From Ceratobasidium sp. AG-K (taxonomy: Eukaryota > Basidiomycota > Agaricomycetes > Cantharellales > Ceratobasidiaceae), in contig JAWNGF010000014.1 in the NCBI GenBank assembly GCA_037039685.1, positions 992,001-1,056,000 of the forward strand: DNA of 64,000 nt, in the 5' to 3' direction. The notes under the pieces are model-generated. The model saw only the letters and a list, made by a program, of their open reading frames with translations. It searched no databases and was not told the DNA's origin. Positions 52,035 through 62,935 of the stretch are shown in pieces. The position numbers and the translations under genes were made by a program. Within the stretch, counting starts at the first letter, position 1. Each line of letters starts with the position of its first letter.

Positions 52035-52707
52035 ATGGACTCGCCGCCGACGCCCAGCCTGGTTCATACTCCCTCGACGGCGCGCTCGTCGTTTTCGATG
52101 CACTCGCGACCCCAGCCGATTCGTCAGCCGTCGTACAAGCGCCATGCGTCGCTCGAGCTGACTGAGCGGCCAGTCGTATTACCCGGACCTCCCCCGCCTG
52201 CCCCGCCCCGTGTCCATACTCCGCCGAGTTCGCCCACTGCACCGTATGCATATCCGTTTCTGCCATCACACGAGCCACGAGGGGAAGATCGGCCGAGTGT
52301 GAGCGTGGAAGAATGTGTGGACAAGTACGTCCTCGTCTGCCGGTGCGTCTCATCTACCATCTATTATTCTGGCTAACCCGAGTAGAATGCCCCACTTTGA
52401 CCACTCCTCCATCACCGTCGCAACACGCCGCGGCCGCACCCTCGTCATCACCGCCGACCGCTGGGACGTCGACGTCGTCCCACTCAGCCTGGACCCTTCC
52501 CTCATCCCCACCCCGGCCCATTTCGAGCGCCGGATTACGTTTGGCTGGGACGCTGATATGCAGCGCATACGTGCCGAATTCGACGGCTTGGTTTTGCATG
52601 TCACCGTTCCCCGGCGTCAAGCACAGACCCTTGGACTCTGTCCACACCCTTCGCGCGCGAGTGCGCCGGCGTCGACGTCCCGCGACGTTGCTTGGCCCCT
52701 CGGATAA
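52035..52707 (+). CDS. Hsp20/alpha-crystallin-domain protein
   Basis: Exons 52035-52342 and 52386-52707 with a 43-nt intron (GTGCGT...GGCTAAC...TAG). The first 90 residues are Pro/Ser-rich (PGPPPPAPPRVHTPPSSP). The domain spans the intron: VSVEECVDKYVLVCRMPHFD, SSITVATRRGRTLVITADRW, HFERRITFGWDADMQRIRAEF and LVLHVTVPRR, as in small heat-shock proteins (beta strands, arch and closing V-x-V-P). The canonical C-terminal I-x-I/V anchor is not obvious. Likely an ATP-independent holdase-like protein. The start could be further upstream. Confidence 0.65.
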
Positions 52708-54100
52708 CAATGTTCTGGATCGAGTGAGCGTGGGATCGGAAGATGTGGGATCGGACAGTGGATCGCAAGGCAAGATCCAAGTGCTGGATCGATTTTTTAT
52801 TCAAAATTGCTTTATACCCTGCTAATCGGATATGTATCTAGTACTGTAATACTACTCGTGCGTTTTTTCTTCTTTTTTTCGTCGCTGTCTAATGCCGGTT
52901 CGGGTCCTAGCCGTGTTTCCTTGTCCTCCCGCCCTTGTCCAAGCTGTATTTTGAACTATCACACACCCCAAATCCTGTCGGGTTCTAGCGCTTGCCACTG
53001 GTCGTATTGACGTCAGCACAAGACGTCTCAACTGTCACGTTTAAATGTACGTTAATCTGTGCGTCATGAAGCGGTGCCGATCCTATTCCGCTCCGTTACC
53101 GGGTGATGCAAGTTAGGCAAGGGCGCAGCCTTCTCCCGGGATCAGCTTGACGCAAAGACAAGTTGGAGCCTATCGGAATTGTCCAGGTGGTTCTGGGATG
53201 GCCGAGCGGCATGGGGAGTCGAGGCGCTGGGTTCTGGTTGCTAGGCTTCGATTTTTTGTATTACTAGAAAGGATGAACTGGGTCTGTGTTGTCGTTTGGG
53301 CAAGTCAACGTACGATACAACTATATAGACGCGAGGCAGAAAGGAGATTGAGCGCCAATGCGAACCCTTGTCCGCGTAACGTTCTATATCCGGAATATGT
53401 GTGACGCGTCACGTGCAAGGTTTCATGTGGCTAGGTGGTTAGTGGTCGGGGACCCTAGGCGATTCGTTCAGTCGAGAGCGCTGTAATAGAGCGGCTCAAT
53501 GTACCGGGGAAGGTTCCGAAAACCGGCTACGCGAAAGGGGCGTATGATTGTATGGTTCGCCTTGGTGTCGGTGCGAGGTTTTGGGGGGCGTCCGTGAGGG
53601 GGCTCGAGTTATAAGTGCGCGTAGAGCCTGGGCTGGAGCTATGACGGTGTCTCGCGGTGAGGCGATCACGCCACGGTCTAGACGGACTCTGCATCGCTGA
53701 GAGGGGTGAGGCGTTATGGCCAAGTGGGGTATACCCGCGCGACAAGGTCGAGTCTCGGCCCCGAACGATCTCACTCGCCCATACACTGTAGGATTTTTCT
53801 CTTTTTGGAATTATAATTTCATGTCTAACGGACTAGGCCACGCAAGAGGCCACAAGATTGTCACTTTTAAACTGCGCCCCTGTCCTGGTACACCTGAGAC
53901 TGTATATGATCACGCAGGCCACATGTATCAAGGCAAGGTGGAAATCGAGTAAAACGCACTTCAACGAGCGATGCTGGATGCAAGTCGAGCCCCGTAGGCG
54001 TGGAGTGACGTAGTACGTAGAGTTCTCTTCGCCTCTTTTATTCGCATACGTTGAGCCGGCTGGTCCCCCAAAATAACTCTCCAGCCGGGCGGAACGAACT
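52708..54100. other. Intergenic, no gene seen
   Basis: Tract-rich, with no domain-bearing frame. tRNA-like words at about 53190 and 53430 do not fold into a cloverleaf. Confidence 0.5.
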
Positions 54101-54636
54101 TCCCGTAAGGTTAAGATTGATAATGTTGGAGCCGTGGCTCAATACTTGGGGTTGTACGATGTCAATGGGTGTGTCACGCCCGGCCTTGGAGTAAATAGCT
54201 CATTATACACCGCTTCCAGACATGCCTTGGAGCCCGAATTTCGACTCGATGCTATTGTTCGGCACTTTGTTCGCTGGATGTTGCACACCGAATCCCCAAA
54301 TCCAGCGGAACACGAAGATACATCAATATCCATGCAGATGCCAAGTGCGGGCAGCAGAGAATGATACAATAAGTAATTATGGATCGATCCGCTCCCGCAT
54401 CGCACCGGACTACGGCCATGAAATGAGGACACCCAGACTGTGATAGATTACGTGATTGGGGGACAGGCGTGTCACCAAACAACAGCGTCAAAGGAAAAGC
54501 CGGACCACGAGATGTTTTGAAAGTGGTATATTTGGATGATGCCGCGCGGAGAAATAAATTTATTAGGACGGCAGATGTCCAATTTGGGGCTTGCACGTTG
54601 TGATGCTGTTCGGTTCAACAAATGAACCTCTTTTGA

Positions 54637-54924
54637 TCAATGCTCAATCGGTGCAGGTATGCGTCCGCTTCCTTCCAGTGGTCGCTGGTCTCTTTGCACT
54701 CGCTCCTGGGGTTTGGTGAGTTGTTTTGCTCCCCGGCCCAGTTCATTTAAACGAGAGACGCTCGAATGACATTGGTTATTTTCCGAGTACATACTGCCGT
54801 CGTCAATGAACGCTTGTTCGGCGTTGGCCGCGTTTACGTGATTCCGTGTCATGATGGAATGCTCAAATACATCTGGCTGCGACTCTTTGAGCCTCATTCT
54901 GGACTTTAATGGCGATAATTTCAT
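54637..54924 (-). other. Possible small divergent ORF, shared by both duplicates
   Basis: A 95-aa frame (MKLSPLKSRMRLKES, then DVFEHSIMT and NHVNA) upstream of beta-trefoil gene 1 resembles the 114-aa frame at 56391-56735 (MKSLPTKSRMGPEES, then DVFHHFIMT and NHVNA). Both stay open despite divergence. It could be a real divergent gene, an old gene remnant or chance within duplicated promoter DNA. Confidence 0.25.
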
Positions 54925-55211
54925 TCATCTCCATCACCGAGAAGGGAGCGAGGGCGTTTAGGGTGGGCGGTAGGACCCGCATATAGTCCACATGACCACC
55001 GCCCCAATCGATGGACAGGGAGCCATTCACTCGATGTCAGACTAGGTTTCGCTCGCCTCGCTTTGTGCTCCAGCCGACTCCAGTTTCTTGTACCGGTTCG
55101 GCTCAATTACTCGCACGGACCAGCGCAAGAGGGTATAAAATCGTCCGGGGTGAGCTCCTGGACCGTCAGTGCTCGTTCACCCTCCACTATACTGCCTCAT
55201 ATATAACAAAC

Positions 55212-55768
55212 ATGGCTCCTCTTATTCCTAATGGCCGCTACATGATTGCCAACCAGTCCTTTAATCTCACTTTGATGGACGGCCGAGTTGTTTGGTTTCC
55301 CCGCGAGGAATCTGAAAACCAAAAAGTACGTCACTTTCACTCTCAAACTCAGTGTCATTGACAACCTCTCAGTGGATCGTTGAAAACGTTTCAAACAATC
55401 ATGTCACCTTGAAAAACGTCCAGACCAACCGATACCTGGGTGGTCCCGATGAGGTATTACATGTAATGCAACCACTTGTGGAGTCGGACAATCGCATAGA
55501 GTTCACTGTGCACGAGGCTGAGGAGCGTACTTTCAAGTGAGCATCTGCGAGACATTTGTCTAAGTGTGTCACTCATTCCGTATCAGATTGGTCAAGATGT
55601 GTGAAGAGGAAAGGGGGTGCCTTGGGATACACATAATCAAAGTCTTCCCCCCGTGGGTAAGTGATTCCTTGCAACACGTTGCACGTTTCGATGCTAACTC
55701 TCTGCATGTAGGCTACATTGCTCCCCGAACATATTTTTAGTGGCGGATTAGAATTTCAGCCAGTCTGA
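55212..55768 (+). CDS. Beta-trefoil protein 1 (I66 inhibitor-like or ricin-B-like)
   Basis: Four exons: 55212-55325, 55373-55536, 55587-55656 and 55712-55768, about 134 aa. The short protein begins MAPLIPNGRYMI and has repeat-like strand pairs typical of a beta-trefoil (QKWIVENVSNNHVTLKNV, NRYLGG, HVMQPL). No signal peptide, so probably cytosolic. Mushroom proteins of this size and fold include serine-protease inhibitors (MEROPS I66, cospin type) and carbohydrate-binding lectins. I cannot decide between them. Intron positions match copy 2. Confidence 0.65.
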
Positions 55769-56240
55769 CATGTTTTGTAATCCTCGCTGGATACGCGACG
55801 TAGATATTTATGATTTTATGTCGCACTGTAGCTAGCCCAATGAATATTCTTGACTATGAATGAACCTGCTCATCTTAACCCCATTACAAACATGGCCCAG
55901 GTGTGATGGACGACATACAATCAGGTGTGATGCTTATGAGGACTGGAGCCAACGGCCGAGTTCAAAGCTAATCATCTAGTGGAGGGTCGTGCAACGTCAT
56001 GGCCCTGACATTATATCGGGGATTTGAGCCATCGAGGGGGAAATACTCTGAGTGAATGCCCTTGTTTGGCCCTTGAACAAGTTGTGACGTCGTTCGGAAG
56101 AGCAGATGATTGGACCTTCTTTGATCGAGGGCCAACTAAGAAGTAGAATGTTCACCCAACTCTTTTGAGATGCTGGTCGCCGGCCCCTTGAGATATCGTT
56201 GAGGGCTAGCCGACTTGGTGTATGTGAGTAAATGGGATAG
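55769..56240. other. Spacer between duplicated units, no gene
   Basis: No motif-bearing frame. It contains the 3' flank of gene 1. Confidence 0.5.
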
Positions 56241-57588
56241 CCGTCGTTGGAGCTGCGGTCAGCGACCAGTTGAATTCTTGGGGCTGCACGACGTCAACGG
56301 GTACGCCACATCCGGCCTCGGAGCGATAGTTTATTAGCTCGTATTTTGGTAATACCGTACGGAGAAAGGTTCTGTGAGAGAATTCACCTTTTACCGATTG
56401 AACGTTGCAGCGTTGTTCGGTCCAACCATATTGATTAAACCTTTTGTGATCGATGGTCGACTAGGGAGTACAGTATTTACCCAATCCTCTCGAAACGGTG
56501 GTCGCCGGTCTTTCCGCTTGCCTCGTACGCTTTGGTAAATATCTTCCTCCGAAAAGGGCTCGTCCGAGCCAGAGACACTTAATTGGAGCTCGTTATTTTC
56601 CGAGCACAGGCTGCCTTCAACGGACTGTTCGGTGTCAATCGCATTTACGTGATTCCCTGTCATGATGAAGTGATGAAATACATCTGACTGTGACTCTTCG
56701 GGCCCCATTCTGGACTTTGTTGGCAGCGATTTCATTTCGCTTCGAGATTAGGAAGGGAGCGAGCACGTTTAGGGTGAGCGGAAGGGAGCGCATAGCCCAC
56801 ATGACCACCGCCCCCATCGATGGGCCAAGGTCTATTCAGTTAGCGTCAGATTAAGTTTCGCTCGCCTCGCTATGGGCTCCGGTCGTATGTGATAGCTTGC
56901 CTAAGCCCGCACGGACCAGCTTGAAAGACTATAAAATTACTGGGTTGAGCTGCTGGAACCGCAGAGCTCGTTCGCTTTCCTACTACCCAATCTCTACCAC
57001 ATATGGCTCCCCCAATTCCCAACGGTGTATACAATTTTGCAATTGGTACTAGTTACCTTACTCTTCACGATAGTCAGGCGCCAGCTCAATTGTTACCTGA
57101 TGGGGCTGTTAAACATCCTGACACCCAAAAGGCAAGTTTGTTTTCAGGACAGACAAGGCATTATCTAATGCAATATTCTTAGTGGACCGTCGAAAATCTC
57201 GCTGGCGGGAAAATCGCCTTGAAGAACTCGAAGACTGGCCAGTATCTGGGCGTTGCCGAAGGGGAATTGCACATCATGCAGCCCCTTCAAGGCTCGGACA
57301 AGCCGGTCGAATTCGCCGTGGACAAGGTTGACGAGTACATGTACAAGTAAGTACTGGTATTATCTCTTTCGAGGCGGCGAACTAACCAAACACTAGGTTG
57401 CGTACGTTAGTGGATGGTCAAAAAATCTTCCTTTCTACGTCTCCAATTTTGATTTACCCACCCATGGTAGGCGCTCACTTGAAGTTATCGTTTTGGCAAT
57501 TGCTCACCTTTCGTCTCCACTCGCCAGATTGCGGTGGTACCCGAAATGATGGCTCACCCTGGATGGGTGGTCAGGCCCGTTGAGTAGG
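56241..57588 (+). repeat. Tandem duplication, unit 2
   Basis: Counterpart of 54120-55768. Conserved blocks include the promoter words before both ATGs (ctataaaat at about 56930, gtataaaat at about 55133). Confidence 0.7.
57003..57588 (+). CDS. Beta-trefoil protein 2, with a GC-AG intron
   Basis: Exons 57003-57131, 57183-57346, 57397-57466 and 57528-57588 (about 140 aa) match gene 1 in number, phase and order. It reads MAPPIPNGVYNFAI, then QKWTVENLAGGKIALKNS, QYLGV and HIMQPLQGSD. The first intron starts AAG|GCAAGT, a GC donor in the optimal context, where gene 1 has GT. A TATA (ctataaaat) lies near 56930. Same functional alternatives as gene 1. Confidence 0.65.
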
Positions 57589-58619
57589 GTTAGCATAATA
57601 ATTCTAGGTGCTTCATCTCGGGCTATTTGTTAGTGAACTGCTCCGGTGTCAATACAATAAAGTGTGAACACTACGAAAAAGGGTCTCATTCGCAGAGTCC
57701 CGATTGCGGCCAAGTGTATAGGCTAGCTGTGAATGCGAGTATTGGGGCACCCACGGGCATCTGAAGGTATTACCTGTTATGTACACGAAATATTTGGCGC
57801 TGGTAGCATCGGTCCATATTAACTAGTTCCAATAGCACACGATCAAATAAGACCCCCTTTGGTAAGTATTTGCTCGAGCTTGCGCTCTCAACTTATTGCA
57901 TATTACATAACTTACTGGCGAAACGTGGAGTCGATCAACGGTGGCACGGAGGGTGAAGGGCTGGATGCTAGTGTGGACGATGGGCAGCTGCTATATGCGC
58001 GCTTTTTTGTACTTTGCTTTCGGCCATAGGGCGACAGCCCTCATGAGTCAGGTGGGCGGGACGGCCGATATTCTGATATAATATCGGATCGATTTCTTGC
58101 TGTTTGCTTGTGTCTGTTGGTCAACCCCTGGGAATTCCTGAGAATCATACCACTGGCTGGCAGATACAGCTCATAAGTAGCAATGATAGATCAGTGGGGG
58201 AAAGGGGTAGTTTTAGTTGTAGTTCTGCAAGGGTCTCGTCGAGTAGTCTACAGGTACCGGCACAATCTCTTGATAAATCCACATCCAGAGAATGCCGTAC
58301 ACGCTCTTGGACTGCTCGCAGATGTATCGTGTTGGACGAGCCTCCTCAGCCAAGACTGGCTGCAAGAGTATTTGTCTTTGCATGGTTTCTGCCCTCTTTG
58401 AGACCCAGTTGCCTCTGGAGAGTCGCGTCGTGCGTTCGTCGCGGTGGTGATGTTGTCGAGGGACCTCGCTGTGGATTAGTACCGCTTGAATCGTGCCGCT
58501 TCCCTTGCTATCCTTGCGCCCACAGTGCAGCGCTCGCAGAAGGAAACCCATCGTGAATAAAATGAACAAGGTTATCAATTCTTGTTACCGAGGCTGAAGA
58601 CAATTCACTAGGTTCTAAA
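57589..58619. other. Intergenic, no gene supported
   Basis: Open frames at 58104-58578 on both strands overlap each other and show no domain. Confidence 0.45.
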
Positions 58620-61600
58620 TCAAACTACAACTGGAGTTGGGGGCGGGTCCTCCTCGGATCGCCGGCTCAGAATCCCTCTCCCAAACGCGGCTGCCACGGC
58701 ATCGAATCCGTTTTCCACAACACCGGACATGAACACTCCATGAGCATCTGCCAAGCGCTCGTTGGTGCGTCGAACCTCGCGAATGACACTGTGCTGGCGT
58801 GCACATATAGGGCATTCGATGTCTTGATCCGGAAGACATCTATACGCGGGGTTAGACGGGATTGCACAAGGATGGGCGGGACCCACTTTTGATGATAACT
58901 ATGCTTGCACATGAAATGAATCGTAGGCAGGTCAAGCGCATTTCCGCAAGTTGCGCAACGAGTGACATGGAACACACGGGGATGCTCCGGATCGGACAAT
59001 TCAGCGATTTCTTGAAGTTTGTCTTTGGTTTCTGAGCGGTAAGACTCGATCAATCGGCGATCCTGATCGAGTACTCGTTAGTCCGGCTCGGGATAAATTA
59101 GGATCCGACTTACTGATTCGACCTCTGCTCGACTCTCCCCAATACGCGCCATTAGCCATTGCTTCACCAGCCCAACGCTCGCAACTCCGTTCCTAGCCAT
59201 CACCTGCACGACTCCTAGTGGGGGCATGATCTTCTCTCGCTCGATGACTTCGAGTATCTTGGTCACGTCTCCTGAATGGCGGTGCAAGAGCTCTGGTGTA
59301 GAAGTCAAGAACCTCAATACGAGCTCGTAGAGGTGAGGATGAGCCGGTCCATACTGCTCCAAGTGGACGAGCACACGACGGGAGGCCTTTTTGCTCTCGG
59401 CTTCAGGGTCAGTACCCGGCGCAGAAACGGCTGGGTCCACTGCGCGCTCCATCCAGAACCGAAGAACGTCCTCGTACATCCCCATTTGCTCCCACAATAA
59501 GACCAGTCCATCCGTAAATTGGAACGTCGAGCACAGAATGAGCGCGTGCATCGTATCAAATGGAAGTTTGGGATCATTTGGGCCAGCAATGGTATCACCC
59601 CCGCTTCGGAGCACGCCAATCGCTTTGGGCTTCTCGTTGGCCAATGTGAGATAGAGCTCGAGTAGGGTATTCCAGACTGCTGTTTGCTCCGGCAACTCGG
59701 ATTCGAGTTTGAAGAGGGCTCGGTTGGGAGGGTTGACGGTGACTAACCCGACCGAGTTTACGCTCTGACCCCATCGCTTCTCTGCCACGCGCTCGAGGAA
59801 CAAGACAAACTGCCTGGGGTGGGCAACAAAGTGGGCAAAGAATTGGCGTGGTGATGGTGGGGGAGGTGGAGGCGGGGGGCTGGGCGCTCTTGCGGGGGTC
59901 GGCGCGACAGACGTTACGGCCGAGTTGGTCTGGGATTGCGAGCTCACGGATGGCTTGTCGTCTAACGTTCCTCGTCGTTTAGGTTCCTCCTTTCCTCGTT
60001 CCCTTGACTTTTCTTTGGACCGAGACGGCGGCTCGAGCAGTCGGGCGGATACCGGCGAGTCCACGATTTCCGTATCGACTTTTGGTGGAGGTTTAGGCAG
60101 CTGGAGTGCACCGCTACATAGCTCGGCGAGAAGGTTTGTGGTTTCGTCGGGAAGGTGGTCGAGGAGAGCGCGACCATATCGGGCCATATTGCCCTCTGTC
60201 TACCCTGGTGCTTAGTAGCTCACAACCGGGAGCCAGCTAGGTGCTTACTGCGTCTTCACCCATACCCCTCAAATATTCCAGCGCCTCCTTGTAATTTTGA
60301 GCGTCTTCCACTTGGATACGTAGATAGTCCTCGTGTCGGGCGTACTTTTTGGCCAAGTATGCTGCATGGTCAAAGTATCCAGCTTGTCGACAAACACGGA
60401 TGGCGGTGTCGAGGTCGAAAGGTAGTGACGATGTCGAGTTGGTAGCGTTGACTCCCTGAGGGAAAATCAGCCTCTATTTTTACCCGTAAATGTGAAATGC
60501 TCACCGGTGCTGAAGTGAGAGGACGCTGTACTTCGGACTTGATGAACCGATCCAATCGGTCAACGTCCTTGAGTTTGGTGTAGGTATTGAGCAGTAGGGT
60601 TGTGTGATCTGCGTTTGCCAGGCCCCGCGAGTGAAGGACTTGAAGGTATGTCACAAGGTTCAATATCCTTTGTGCGTCCAAGAACTTGTTTTTTTTTTGT
60701 TTTTGTTTTTTTTTGAGCACCACACATATGCATGTTATTGAATCTAGACTCACCTTGCGGATCACATAACTCGGCCGCACGAACCCTATCGTCTGGATAT
60801 ATTGTGCCATCGCCCCATCTCCATCACTCTTGCCGTACAAATAGTCTCCATACACCCGGTGAATCTCGGCCACGCCCGCCTCGTCCACGCCTCGATTCTT
60901 GGCCAGCCCAAGCGCCATGACGAACCGGCCCTGGCGCTCCATTGTTTGGATCATAGTTTGGATCGGCACTTCGGTGAGTCGAACGAGATTTCCTCGCGTG
61001 GTCAAGACGTGTGGGGCGAGTACGGTCGAGCCCGGTACTGGGGCTGCGAACACGGCTTTGATTCCGCCCGAGAACGCACCATGCCAGGCGACAAAGCTTA
61101 ATTCCGGGTCGAGTACCGCGACGCGAGATATATCCGGCCCTGCGTTTTCGTCGTCGGTAACGCCGGAGTCGGGTTTGGAGGGTGCGCCAAAGAGCCGGGC
61201 GGCAAAGTTTCGCACGGTTGGGTGGGATGAATCGGCTGTTGGGATTATAGGCGGAGAGACGGTGATGACGTAGTGCCCGTGGACATAGGCTGCTGTTTTT
61301 TCGCCTATTATGCACGAGTTAATATCAGAACTTGAGGAGAGACGTAGTAGCTTACCCTCATACGCGTAGCTTCGTCCTCGGACAGACGGGCCGCACATGT
61401 ACAACGCCTCTTTACGAGCCACGACCATCTGTCCCGTGGTATAATGCATTGCCGCGCAACCCAAGTCCGTGCCAATCTCGTCCACCACCGTCGGCGGTTG
61501 GGACCGCGCCTTGGGACCAACAGGTAGACTGTAGACGTGGGTGGTACTGACAATAAACAGATGCATCTCGCCTGACTCGTTTGGGTCATTGAACCCAAGC

Positions 61601-62320
61601 CCAGTGACCGGTTCGCCCGACCCCTCCATGACCACTCTGGGTTTCCCAATGCCACTGCCCGAGGAGAGTGATTGATCAAAGTGGCGATAGAGCAGGACCG
61701 TGCCGTCGCCTTGGGCAAGTGCAAAGTGAGATAGCGAGGACGTGAGGGCGATGCACATGATTGGGTGAGGCTGAGCAGACTTGATTGCGGCCGAACGCAG
61801 CAGAGTCGGTTGAGTCGGTTGGCCTAATTTCTTGTCCGTATGTTCGAGGTCCCAGACTTTGAGTTGAGGCACACGCGACGAAGGTTCGTCCTGCAATAAT
61901 ATATGAGAAAACTGGTGGGCCAAGAGGGAAAGTACGGACACCAATGGTAACTAGAATACCCTTTCGCTCGATGGCATGGGTTGTCCTTCCGTTGGGATAG
62001 GCCGCCCATGACGTGACAGGCTCGAAACTTCGGTCGAGGATTGATATTGTCCCATGAATATCGGCGAGAATTACGCCATGGCTAGAGGCCTCGACGACTG
62101 ATATTTCTTGTACGTTCTTAACAGAGTCAATAAATTTAACAAGAATAGTATCCCACCCTCACCTTGAATATGGCTGGTGAACTAGCCAAATCATTGGCGT
62201 CCTTGACTTGGGTGTTGGTAAAGAAATCAAATTGTCTGTGCTGTCGAGCTAGTAAGGATTACGTTTCAAGATAGGCTTTGGACTTACAGCCGGTGCTGGG
62301 GCATTCAGATTGTTGGCCAT
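58620..62320 (-). CDS. VPS11: Vps11/Pep5-like HOPS/CORVET subunit
   Basis: Minus-strand gene of several exons, start MANNLNAPAPA at 62320. First exon 62320-62288; introns near 62163-62116, 61940-61893, 61350-61303, 60757-60690, 60500-60450, 60250-60190, 59110-59060 and 58890-58840. The N-terminal half is a beta-propeller (HGVILADIHGTISILDRSF, LKVWDLEHTDKKLGQPT). The middle is an alpha-solenoid with clathrin-repeat character (WNTLLELYLTLANEKPKAIGVL, KILEVIEREKIMPPLGVVQVMA). The end is a RING-H2 (CATCGNALDLP, HFMCKHSYHQKC, ECPICA). This order is that of Vps11, which tethers endosomal/vacuolar membranes in CORVET and HOPS. A Pro run (PPPPPPPP) near 59870 is an insert. The frame is intact. Confidence 0.9.
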
Positions 62321-62935
62321 AAGCTACACGCGTGTGAGTGTTTACGCCCCTTTGAACTTCGGATATTTGCTTACGGTTGTGGTGGGCGGCTAGAGGTGCG
62401 GGGGTTTGTTTGGCCACACATGGTTCTGGCGCCTCTGGAATCATTTCCCAACCACCATCACCTTGATCTTCATCGTCGCTATGGGTGGTACTCGGGGTAC
62501 AAATATAGAATCCTCAATCAATCTGCCTTTGTTAAGAGACGCACGCTTCCCTTTCCCAACATTCTCGTAAAACTATCCACATGCCCACTCCTTTCCGGCC
62601 ATTCGAATTGGACTTGAATCCTTGGCACATTCGTCAATGCTATTTCGGACCGCCTCGTGACACGCGCGTCCTGTATCCGTACGGGATACGGCACAATTGC
62701 GACCATCTTTCAGCCCGTGGAACAGTTATTGGCCAGAATCATAGGCTGTCCACGCCAAAATACACATGTCCTCTCGTTCGATCCGAAATGACTGGATAGA
62801 TTTCCACGATTCCCGAGCCCATGACGCCTTATTTGATTCGAAATTGCAGCTCGCGGCTTGCCTCGTGTTTGCCGACTAGCTATATTTAATGCCTTGGAAT
62901 TCTTTTGGGTCGATCCGCACTGTGATCACCCAGCC
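62321..62935. other. Intergenic, divergent promoter region
   Basis: 615 bp between the VPS11 start and the S41-like gene. A TATA-like tatatttaa lies at about 62880, 55 nt before the latter ATG. Confidence 0.5.

Larger units (their letters stand above)
54120..55768 (+). repeat. Tandem duplication, unit 1 (promoter region and beta-trefoil gene)
   Basis: Stretches at 54129-54190, 54635-54925, 54950-55140 and the gene correspond in order to 56248-56330, 56441-56740, 56750-56960 and the second gene. Similarity is diverged and broken by indels, so the duplication is old. Confidence 0.7.

Noticed and set aside
51787..52353. 188-codon minus-strand frame
   Set aside because: Opposite the Hsp20-like gene and its 5' flank; no recognisable domain; the GC-rich composition explains the openness.
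53190..53500. tRNA-like words (ggccgagcggc at about 53200; ggctaggtggttagtgg at about 53430)
   Set aside because: No acceptor stem, anticodon arm and T-loop (GGTTCGAATCC type) could be assembled at the right distances.
58104..58578. Overlapping plus (150 aa) and minus (121 aa) frames
   Set aside because: No domain, no conserved motif, no support to choose a strand.
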